A model generated the notes under the pieces. That model saw nothing but the letters and a program-made list of their open reading frames with translations. It searched no databases and had not been told where the DNA came from. From NCBI GenBank assembly GCA_030266525.1, contig JAJDIC010000007.1:1-47470 (forward strand): 47,470 nucleotides of DNA, written 5' to 3'. Positions 36,206 through 42,980 of the stretch are shown in pieces; the first letter of the stretch is position 1, and each line of letters starts with the position of its first letter. The position numbers and the translations under genes are program-made. This stretch comes from Desulfovibrio sp. OttesenSCG-928-G15 (GTDB lineage Bacteria > Desulfobacterota > Desulfovibrionia > Desulfovibrionales > Desulfovibrionaceae).

Positions 36206-37528
36206 TCAAATAGTCGCGAGTTCGGGTTGCCCTGTGGACTCGAGCACCGAGCGCCAGTATTCGGAGTGTACGTTCAACTGGCGGCGCTTGCGTGTAACCA
36301 GGCGCAAGGGCAGGTGAACGTAGCGGTCATTCAGCTTTGCCACGACCATATTGGTTTTCCCGGCCATGGCCGCATGCACGGCATGTTGACCGAGGAAGCC
36401 GCAATACACCTTGTCATTGGCGTTGGCAGGAACCGAGCGGATAATGTAGCTCGGGTCAATGTATTTCATGGAGAAGGGAATGTCTTTTTCCGTAAGGTAC
36501 TTTTTTATTTCTCTTTTCAGCACGTCAGCCACATCGGAAAGAATCACGTTGCCGGAAGGGTCGGTTTCTTCCCGGGCTTCGGCAAGGTGTTGCCCGGCCC
36601 CCTCAGCCGCAACAATAACCGCGTGTCTGCGGGTGATAAGCCTTTCGGCAAGAGCTTCAAGAAGTCCGTTTTTCCCGTGCAGGGCAAAGGGAATTTCAGG
36701 AATTAACACGAAGTTCACTTCTTTGAGGGCAAGCGTAGCCTGGGCCGCGATAAAGCCGGACTCCCGCCCCATCAGCTTGACCAGACCGATGCCGTTTTTA
36801 TACCCCACAGCTTCGGTATGGGCGCACTGAATAGCCTCTGTCGCCTTGAACACGGCGGTTTCAAAGCCAAAGCTCTGGCTGATGAAGTTGATGTCATTGT
36901 CAATGGTTTTGGGAATGCCGATAACAGAGATGCGAAGGCCGCGTTTGGTTATGGCGTCCACAATGGCCTGGGTTGCACGCATGGTTCCGTCGCCGCCAAT
37001 CATGAACAGCACGCCGATATTCATACGCTCCAGCGCGTCAACAATCTCATCGGGGTTTTGCGGGCCGCGGGAAGACCCGAGCATTGTGCCGCCAAACTGG
37101 TGTATGGCGGAAACCGTTTGCGGGGTAAGCTCCACCACCTCGTGGGCGTATTTGGGGATAAAGCCCTCAAGGCCATACCGTATGCCGAGGATGCCTGGCA
37201 CATGGTATTTGTGGTGCGCTTCCATGACAATGGCCCGGATAACATCGTTAATACCGGGGCACAGACCGCCGCAGGTAACAATAGCCGCCTTGGTTTTGGA
37301 AGGGTCAAAATAGATATGGCTGCGCGGGCCGGCGCATTCAAAGGCAACCGGCACGGGTGCCTTGCCGTTAAGTTCCTCCAGGTGTTCACTGTCAAGGAAC
37401 ATGGGCACCATATCCACATCCAGAATACTGGCGGAAGGCATGGGTGAAGGTATGGCAGCTTTGCCAAGCTGGTCTATTTTTGTATCAATGGTAAGATCGT
37501 CGATGACGAGTTGCTGTTCGGGCTTCAT
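36206..37528 (-). CDS. pfkA: ATP-type 6-phosphofructokinase of the PPi-like clade
   Basis: Phosphorylates fructose-6-phosphate at the committed step of glycolysis. The 440-residue protein shows GGLCPGINDVIR at 87-98, GGDGT at 178-182 and PKTIDND at 206-212, then GRESGF. GGDGT points to ATP rather than pyrophosphate as donor; the lysine in PKTIDND places it in the long PPi-like clade, as in the trypanosome ATP enzyme. The N-terminal extension (about 1-80) is also typical of that clade. AAGGAGA precedes the ATG. It is followed 22 bases later by addA. The pfkA symbol names the reaction, not orthology to E. coli PfkA. Confidence 0.93.
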   Translation of the reverse strand: MKPEQQLVIDDLTIDTKIDQLGKAAIPSPMPSASILDVDMVPMFLDSEHLEELNGKAPVPVAFECAGPRSHIYFDPSKTKAAIVTCGGLCPGINDVIRAIVMEAHHKYHVPGILGIRYGLEGFIPKYAHEVVELTPQTVSAIHQFGGTMLGSSRGPQNPDEIVDALERMNIGVLFMIGGDGTMRATQAIVDAITKRGLRISVIGIPKTIDNDINFISQSFGFETAVFKATEAIQCAHTEAVGYKNGIGLVKLMGRESGFIAAQATLALKEVNFVLIPEIPFALHGKNGLLEALAERLITRRHAVIVAAEGAGQHLAEAREETDPSGNVILSDVADVLKREIKKYLTEKDIPFSMKYIDPSYIIRSVPANANDKVYCGFLGQHAVHAAMAGKTNMVVAKLNDRYVHLPLRLVTRKRRQLNVHSEYWRSVLESTGQPELATI

Positions 37529-37658
37529 GCAGTTCTCCTTCGGTAGCCGGAGTGGCTACGCTTCCTCTGATCTATGCGCAAAAGCCACGCAAGGCAAGAT
37601 ACCAGGGCAGGTATTTATCACCCGGTATTGTATGAAAGGGAGCGAAGCCACCCATTCC

Positions 37659-38630
37659 CTAGTTCATGGGGAAGGCGGCTGCCAGCATCAGCATCTGCGC
37701 GCACAGGGCGATATACAGGAAGAGGCAGGCGAAAAACGCACCCGGTTTATGCCGCAGCGGAGTTTCACTCTTGATGATGGTGAACCACATCAGGCAACAG
37801 CATAGGGGAAGACCTGCGGCGATAAGGGTAATGCCCAGGTCTTGCGGTTGGGCCAAATCCGGCGGGGTGAATTCTTTCAGGGCGAAAAAGGTGAGGGCGC
37901 AGAGAGCAAGGCTGAGCAGGGTAAAGCCCAGGGCGAAGCGCGCGCAATAGCGCATGGCAAAGGCATAATAATCCCGACCGTAATCTGCCTTGTTACGGCG
38001 CACAATGAGCCACAGTTGGGCGAGACCCGCGCCAATGGCGATGCCGGTGGTAACAAGGCCTGCCAGCATGAGCGGCATAAAGGGCTGGGAGATAAAATCT
38101 TCGAGCAGGGCAAGGGTAACGGGAACGGGCTGGGTTGTCAGGGCGTGGAACAGCATGGGCTGCTGGATATTTGCCAGCAGTATGAACCCGCAGGCAAGCA
38201 GTGCCAGCAAAAGCAGGCAGCCGATTAATCCAAGCAAAAAGTGCACGACCCGGTGTTTTTTCAGGGCAGACCATGCCGTAACGTAAAAAATCCAGAAGAT
38301 CAGCGCGACAGCAGGCGGGATAAAGCCCGCCATGGGGCCGAGAAGATCGTCCGGGTTGAACTCCGTTTGCAGGGTGTAGAGCATCGCGCCGCCCGCCAGC
38401 ACGAAAAAAATAAAAAACCCGAAAACAAGTGCGGATTGGGAGGCCTGCATGGCGCATTTGTCGTAAAACGCCTTGCGCTTGGAAAGGTAGACGCCCTCTG
38501 TGACAAGACCCAGCACGGGTGAACAGATTCCGGCCAGAAGGAAAAACAGAACAAGACCGGCTGATGACAAAACCATCAGAAAGTCGGTTGTTGATATGTC
38601 GAATTGCTGCAAAGTGCTGAACAACAGCAT
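37659..38630 (-). CDS. Polytopic inner-membrane protein of unknown function
   Basis: Predicted integral membrane protein of 323 residues with about eight or nine hydrophobic helices (for example VLSSAGLVLFFLLAGICSPVLGL, GFIPPAVALIFWIFYVTAW, FLLGLIGCLLLLALLACGFILL, LGFTLLSLALCALTFFAL, FFACLFLYIALCAQMLMLAA). The loops are short and lysine/arginine-rich. No transporter, redox or protease motif that I recognise is present, and I give it no function. AAGGAGA precedes ATG 38630; 31 upstream in-frame residues are unsupported. It lies 130 bases before pfk on the same strand. Confidence 0.85.
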   Translation of the reverse strand: MLLFSTLQQFDISTTDFLMVLSSAGLVLFFLLAGICSPVLGLVTEGVYLSKRKAFYDKCAMQASQSALVFGFFIFFVLAGGAMLYTLQTEFNPDDLLGPMAGFIPPAVALIFWIFYVTAWSALKKHRVVHFLLGLIGCLLLLALLACGFILLANIQQPMLFHALTTQPVPVTLALLEDFISQPFMPLMLAGLVTTGIAIGAGLAQLWLIVRRNKADYGRDYYAFAMRYCARFALGFTLLSLALCALTFFALKEFTPPDLAQPQDLGITLIAAGLPLCCCLMWFTIIKSETPLRHKPGAFFACLFLYIALCAQMLMLAAAFPMN

Positions 38631-38924
38631 GGCGTCTCCTTTTGCGTCGCCAAGAGCAATTTCCGGTACAATCCGTCTGTGTTCTATCGGGCGGCTTTGA
38701 CCGAAGCAGCCCTTTTCTTGCACAAGAAGGGCGCTACGATATAACCGCGCGAGTGGTGCTACAGACCGGGCGCTTATACTTGCAATGCGATATACCGCAT
38801 ACGGAAAAAACCGGACAAAGCTTTACGGCGGAGGCGTATAATGCCCGAAAGCAGTAGTAAAGGCAAGCGGGTATGCGCTTGTGCCAGGGAGGGGGGGCTG
38901 TGTCGGCAAAAAGGGAGAGCGCTT

Positions 38925-39392
38925 TCAGGGCATGGTCCTGTTGTAAACCACGTTTCCCTTGGCGGCGTTGAGGCAGCGGGGGATGAGCAGATAATAGAAG
39001 GAGCAGGCGAGCGATGTGTCATCGCAAGGCCAGTGCCCGCAGTTTTCAAAATATCGCATGACATTTTTTTGTTCTTCGCGGGCGTGTCCGCTTCTGCCGG
39101 AATTTTCCCTGCTGAGTATTGCAGCGCACTCCAGGATGCGAAAGGCGTGATCATGAAGGGTGTCGTGGCAGCCGGATTTTTCTTTGCAGGTCAGGGCCAG
39201 TTCCTCGCGCAGTTCCCAGAAAAAAGGCTCGGCTATTCTGGTTTGGTCAAGATAGGCAGGCTGGTTCAGGGCAAGGTCCTTCAAGAAACCGGCGCACAGC
39301 AGTAAAAGGCGTGGGTCGCGTGAAGAAGCGGCCGCATCAACAAAAATTCGGGCAGCGGAAGAACAGTTTTCGGCTTCAAGGCGGAAATTCAT
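38925..39392 (-). CDS. Small cysteine-containing protein of unknown function
   Basis: Unrecognised 155-residue protein, mostly helical by composition (RIFVDAAASSRDPRLLLLCAGFLKDLALNQPAYL, DHAFRILECAAILSR). It has eight cysteines spread through it, including FENCGHWPCDD and PRCLN. There is no signal peptide and no membrane segment. AAGGAG precedes the chosen ATG; 50 upstream in-frame residues are not supported. A good sigma-70-type promoter lies at 39455-39484. It is separated from the membrane protein gene downstream by 294 bases in which I see no gene. Because no homologue is recognised, the gene call rests on the ribosome site and promoter. Confidence 0.7.
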   Translation of the reverse strand: MNFRLEAENCSSAARIFVDAAASSRDPRLLLLCAGFLKDLALNQPAYLDQTRIAEPFFWELREELALTCKEKSGCHDTLHDHAFRILECAAILSRENSGRSGHAREEQKNVMRYFENCGHWPCDDTSLACSFYYLLIPRCLNAAKGNVVYNRTMP

Positions 39393-39454
39393 GAAAACTC
39401 CTTGGCAGGGGGCGGAACGGAGAGGCTTTGCCGTATGGGTGTAATAGGCCTTGG

Positions 39455-39484
39455 TGTATAAAATATCTACGACCCTATAGTCAA
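39455..39484 (-). promoter_or_regulatory. Candidate sigma-70 promoter of the small unknown gene
   Basis: On the minus strand TTGACT is followed by TATACA with an 18-base spacer (or TTATAC with 17), about 60 bases before the ATG at 39392. Confidence 0.5.
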
Positions 39485-39608
39485 TAGGCGAATACAGGCT
39501 TCGCGGCGGTTTTCTTGTCTGGCGTGGAAGGGGAGCCCGCATGGCGGGGGGTGAGAGTAATGGTGCGAAAATTGCAACAGAGTTGTGATTAATCGCTAAA
39601 CTGCCGGG

Positions 39609-39636
39609 AAACCGCCGCCCGAATGCGGCGGGTTTT
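39609..39636. promoter_or_regulatory. Terminator-like hairpin in the leader of the HlyD-type gene
   Basis: AAACCGCCGC pairs with GCGGC(G)GGTTT (one bulge, six-base loop), followed by TTTT on the plus strand. It lies about ten bases before the ribosome site at 39647, so it may attenuate the gene or end incoming transcription. Confidence 0.45.
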
Positions 39637-39658
39637 CACAGATATAGGGAGTGTATGT

Positions 39659-41236
39659 ATGAAACTGACCATGCCTGAAGCCAAAAAAAGCAGCGGTACG
39701 CGTAAGTGGCTGTATGCCGTTGTGGCCGGACTGGCCTTTTGCGCCGCCGGTGGGGGCGTTTATTGGCACTTTGCCGGACGTGTACCTCTGGACGGACTTT
39801 TTTTGAATACGAACCTGCCTGTTTCGGCCCGTCAGGCTGGGCGTGTGCAGTCTGTTGGGGTTACTGTCGGCGATGCGGTAAGGCAGGGCGATGTTCTGGT
39901 TACCCTTGATCCGGGCAACCTGAAACAGGTGTTTGAGCAACAGCGCCAGAAACTGAAAGAAATTGAAATGCTGCTGCCGCCTTCCATGATGCAGGCGCAG
40001 GGAGCGCCGGTCGCCATGCCTGGACAGCTGCAAAGCCAGGTACAGGGTCAAAGGCATGGCCTGATGCAAAATCAGATGCTGCATCAGGCGGAAAGCCTGA
40101 CCCAGAAGCTGGAACGCCTGCGCTCGGAAGAAGTATCCGCGCAGCGGCGGGTGGACGAGGCTTCCTCGCGTGAGGCGCAGGCGGCTGTGTATTACAATCG
40201 CGTTGCCCTGCAAGTAGCCAGGGGGAGAATGCATCCGGAAGACCGCAACGCGGCGGATGTGGCCCTGCAAATGGCCCGCGCGGAAACCGAGAAAGCGAAA
40301 AAAGCTTTTGAAGCCGTGAGCCTTCAGCGTTTTGACGCTGGAAAGGATATTCAGAAGGTAAAGGATATTCAGGCTGCCTCCGGTGCGGATATGGTTCCCG
40401 AAACCTTGCGGCTCAAGCAATATGAAGATCAGCGCCAACGACTTCTGGCCACAATGCAGGCCATGGAAGACACACGCCTCACCGCCCCGGAAGACGGCGT
40501 GGTGCTTGACGTTATTGTTCAAGCTGGCGCGAATGTCGAGGCCATGCAACCGTGTGTGGTGCTTAGGCCCACCGCCCGCCCGCCCCTTGTCCGGGCTTTG
40601 GCCGAAGTGGGGGATCTTGCCAAGCTTATGTTGGGGCAGGAAGCGGAAATTACCCTGAAAGGGCCGCAGGATGTGTCCCTTTCAGGCTTTGTGTCCGGTT
40701 TTGCGCCGCCCTCGCGTGCGGGAGACACTGTATACACCCCGGACGGTCAGCCGAAAACCGTGGTCTGGATAACGCTTGATACGCCCCAAGCGCAGGAAGC
40801 CCGTGACAGAATGTTTGCAATGCCGCAGGGAAGCATGGCCGAAGTGGAAGTAGCCCTGCGCAAGCAGCCACGCCGCCTGGCCCCGCAACCGCAGGCCATG
40901 GGTTACCAGACGCCGGGTTACGCGCAAGGGAATGCATATGGCAATGGGCAGCCGGCAGCAGCGCCCGCTGTCGCACCCACTGTTGCGCCTGGCACCGCGC
41001 CTGTTGCTGTGCCGGTTGTGCGGGCGGGTTCCGCCGAAGCCCAGGGAATCACGCAACCGGGGCAGGTTGAAAGCAGGGAAGGTCAAAGCGCCCAGCCGCT
41101 TCCCAGGCTGCCGCGCATGCAGCCTTCCGGCCCGGTGTCCGGCCCTGCGCCCGCGGCCCAGCCCGATAATAACCCGTCGCTCGCGTCGCCCCAGGTGTTG
41201 CAAGGGGCGGACAGCGCAAAACCCCTCATTCCATAG
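39659..41236 (+). CDS. HlyD/EmrA-family membrane fusion protein
   Basis: Periplasmic adaptor of a secretion or multidrug pump, 525 residues. One membrane segment at about 17-38 (WLYAVVAGLAFCAAGGGVYW), a biotinyl-lipoyl-like fold beginning LNTNLPVSARQAGRVQSVGVTVGDAVRQGDVLVTLDP, a long coiled-coil hairpin (about 90-270, with QLQSQVQGQRHGLMQNQ, RSEEVSAQRRVDEAS), then TAPEDGVVLDVIVQAGANVEAMQ and a beta-barrel region. After about 410 there is a roughly 115-residue Pro/Ala/Gln-rich tail that is not a family feature. No pump or outer-membrane partner lies next to it. The ATG at 39659 has GGGAG just upstream; ATG 39623 falls inside the leader hairpin and was not chosen. Confidence 0.88.
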   Translation: MKLTMPEAKKSSGTRKWLYAVVAGLAFCAAGGGVYWHFAGRVPLDGLFLNTNLPVSARQAGRVQSVGVTVGDAVRQGDVLVTLDPGNLKQVFEQQRQKLKEIEMLLPPSMMQAQGAPVAMPGQLQSQVQGQRHGLMQNQMLHQAESLTQKLERLRSEEVSAQRRVDEASSREAQAAVYYNRVALQVARGRMHPEDRNAADVALQMARAETEKAKKAFEAVSLQRFDAGKDIQKVKDIQAASGADMVPETLRLKQYEDQRQRLLATMQAMEDTRLTAPEDGVVLDVIVQAGANVEAMQPCVVLRPTARPPLVRALAEVGDLAKLMLGQEAEITLKGPQDVSLSGFVSGFAPPSRAGDTVYTPDGQPKTVVWITLDTPQAQEARDRMFAMPQGSMAEVEVALRKQPRRLAPQPQAMGYQTPGYAQGNAYGNGQPAAAPAVAPTVAPGTAPVAVPVVRAGSAEAQGITQPGQVESREGQSAQPLPRLPRMQPSGPVSGPAPAAQPDNNPSLASPQVLQGADSAKPLIP

Positions 41237-41267
41237 GACGCGTATTTCCGTATAACTGCGTTGTTAC

Positions 41268-41320
41268 GCCATTTTCAAGGCGGGGCAGGACAAGAAGTCC
41301 GGCCCCGCCTTGAAAATGGC
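41268..41320. repeat. 19-bp perfect inverted repeat forming a long hairpin
   Basis: GCCATTTTCAAGGCGGGGC pairs over 19 bases with GCCCCGCCTTGAAAATGGC, with an inner GGAC/GTCC helix and a short AAGAA loop. It sits about 30 bases past the membrane fusion protein stop. There is no T-run after either arm, so it may be a transcript-stabilising stem, a weak terminator or a binding site. Confidence 0.75.
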
Positions 41321-41378
41321 TTGTGCCTGGCTTATGGGAATACAGGCGCAGTCTGGCGAATGGGACGAGCGGGCCGCA

Positions 41379-41407
41379 TTGACCGGAACGGTAATTTTTG
41401 ATATGCT
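41379..41407 (+). promoter_or_regulatory. Candidate sigma-70 promoter of the exonuclease-TabA unit
   Basis: TTGACC and TATGCT are separated by exactly 17 bases, about 150 bases before the exonuclease start. Confidence 0.45.
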
Positions 41408-41559
41408 TAATAGATAAGTAAGTATAGGGACTTATGTCTTGGGGGTGCCTCTTCGGGGAGGGGGCGTTAAGGGAAACTTCGGCCAGTTCGGCGTCGTTTC
41501 CGTGATGTTTTTTCGGGGCTGTTTTGTGTGCAGTCTTTTGTTGGTGAAAAGTATCCATT

Positions 41560-42315
41560 ATGAGTACCAACTCGCAATCTCAAAGCCGTGAGCGCGGCCT
41601 TTCGGCTTCCGCCGAGCCTTCCCGTGCGGGGCATTTGCCCTTGCCTGCCGGAGTACAGCCTTTCCAGGCAAAACTTACGAAAGAGGCGATTAACGAACTT
41701 CCGCTCTTTCATTATGAAGGCAGCGTTACTCTGGTCAGCACCTCGGAAGAGGCCTGCGCAGCAGTAGCCAGGCTTTCCGTCGAAACAATTCTCGGCTTTG
41801 ATACGGAAACCCCACCCTGCTTTCGCAAGGGCAAATCGCGTCCTCCTGCTCTTGTGCAGCTTGCTGGAAGTAAGGAAGTGGTGCTGTTTCCTCTCAAGCT
41901 CTGCCCGCTCGGGCCAGAGCTTATCGCGCTTTTTGAAAACCCCGCCATCATCAAGACCGGCGTTGCCGTGCATGACGACATGCGTTTTCTGTCCAAGCTG
42001 GAGCCTTTTGCCGCTTGCTCCGTGGTGGATTTAAGCGCCGTGGCCCAGCATAATAACGTGCAGAACAGGGGCCTTCGCGGGTTGGTTGCTGCTTTTCTCG
42101 GCCTTCGCATATCCAAGGGGGAGCAGTGCTCCAACTGGGGCAGCGCGGAACTGTCTGCCAGACAAATACGGTACGCAGCGACAGACGCCTGGGCCAGTAG
42201 GGAAGTTTATCTGCGCATGACAGAAGCCGGGCTTGATGTTTCTCTTCCTCTGAAACCCGCAGCCGGGCGAAAACCGAAACTTCCCAAGCGTAGCTATTCT
42301 TACAGGACTTTGTAA
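41560..42315 (+). CDS. DEDDy-type 3'-5' exonuclease (RNase D/WRN-like)
   Basis: Predicted 3'-5' exonuclease, 251 residues, with the DnaQ-fold motifs of the RNase D/WRN group: Exo I FDTETPP (D81, E83), Exo II KTGVAVHDDMRFL (D139/D140), and Exo III NWGSAELSARQIRYAATDAW (Y205...D209, the DEDDy form). No HRDC domain follows the exonuclease, which is why it is short compared with RNase D; the C-terminus is basic (KPKLPKRSYSY) and may bind nucleic acid. The N-terminal 45 residues are low-complexity. The ribosome site (GGTGAA) is weak. The TabA-like gene starts one base after the stop, so the two are very probably co-transcribed. Confidence 0.85.
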   Translation: MSTNSQSQSRERGLSASAEPSRAGHLPLPAGVQPFQAKLTKEAINELPLFHYEGSVTLVSTSEEACAAVARLSVETILGFDTETPPCFRKGKSRPPALVQLAGSKEVVLFPLKLCPLGPELIALFENPAIIKTGVAVHDDMRFLSKLEPFAACSVVDLSAVAQHNNVQNRGLRGLVAAFLGLRISKGEQCSNWGSAELSARQIRYAATDAWASREVYLRMTEAGLDVSLPLKPAAGRKPKLPKRSYSYRTL

Positions 42316-42316
42316 A

Positions 42317-42781
42317 ATGTGGTTCGGCCCGCTTTCCTTGTTGAGCCAATATGCGCAATACATGCCGCTTTTCGACAGGGCGCATGAATTTATAGCGGCG
42401 CTGCCCAAAGAAAACCTGGTACCCGGCAGCATGCTGGAAATAGAGGGCAAGCGCCTGTATGCCTCTGTAGGCGGCTTTACAACCCAGCCAAGAACAGAGC
42501 GCCGCTTTGAGGCGCATGAAATTTACGCGGACATACATTACCTTGTTGCCGGGGAGGAATGCATTGACGTGGCCCCGGCAAAGGGCCTGGCAGTACTGGA
42601 AGCCTACGATACTGAAAAGGATATCGTGTTTCTGGAGGAAGCCAACCCGTACAGCTCCCTTGTGCTGCGCCCGGGCGACGCGGCAATACTTTTTCCCGAA
42701 GAAGCGCACAAACCCGGCTGCCTGATAACAGAACCGACCGAAGTAATAAAACTCGTAGTCAAAGTTCGGTTACGCCCCTGA
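42317..42781 (+). CDS. TabA/YhcH/EbgC-family cupin-like protein
   Basis: Member of the YhcH/YjgK/YiaL (DUF386) family, 154 residues, whose members include E. coli TabA and the beta-galactosidase beta subunit EbgC. Core segments: GGFTTQPRTERRFEAHEIYADIHYLVAGEECIDVAP, then LRPGDAAILFPEEAHKPGC and a C-terminal VIKLVVKV strand. Histidine and glutamate residues in EAHEIYADIHY and EEAHKPG are the likely metal ligands. Members are linked to sialic acid and biofilm metabolism, but the substrate here is unknown. It starts one base after the exonuclease stop. It is the last conventional plus-strand gene before the A/T-richer island. Confidence 0.9.
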   Translation: MWFGPLSLLSQYAQYMPLFDRAHEFIAALPKENLVPGSMLEIEGKRLYASVGGFTTQPRTERRFEAHEIYADIHYLVAGEECIDVAPAKGLAVLEAYDTEKDIVFLEEANPYSSLVLRPGDAAILFPEEAHKPGCLITEPTEVIKLVVKVRLRP

Positions 42782-42865
42782 AATTATCAAAATCCACACG
42801 ACTCAAACCCGCCTTAAGCATCGGCAAGCTGGATGACAGTAAACTGCTCCTTGCAACCGAACGTA

Positions 42866-42882
42866 TGCGAAACTTTCTGTAC
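42866..42882. repeat. 17-bp element, inverted match to 46453-46469
   Basis: TGCGAAACTTTCTGTAC occurs here on the plus strand and at 46453-46469 on the minus strand, where it lies in an IS4-like transposase remnant. The surrounding bases match only loosely. It could mark one end of an insertion, or be chance. Confidence 0.4.
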
Positions 42883-42980
42883 CTTACCCACTGGAAAAAC
42901 ATATCCACAAGGGCAGGCACGCTAAACGCTCTCCTCCAATAGGTTGCAAGCGACAGCATGTTCGCGGCCAATGGTTGCGA

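Larger units (their letters stand above)
41237..41559. other. Intergenic region with long hairpin and exonuclease promoter
   Basis: About 320 bases with no gene. It holds a 19-bp perfect inverted repeat (41268-41320) and a promoter candidate (41379-41407). The rest, up to the exonuclease start, is a leader of about 145 bases with a G-rich middle. Confidence 0.6.

Noticed and set aside
39623..39658. An upstream ATG for the membrane fusion protein
   Set aside because: It falls inside the leader hairpin, has no ribosome site, and adds 12 residues without family match.
42782..42980. Possible short coding fragment after the TabA-like gene
   Set aside because: The readable plus-strand stretch is in a different frame from TabA, has no start site, and matches nothing I recognise beyond the 17-bp element.
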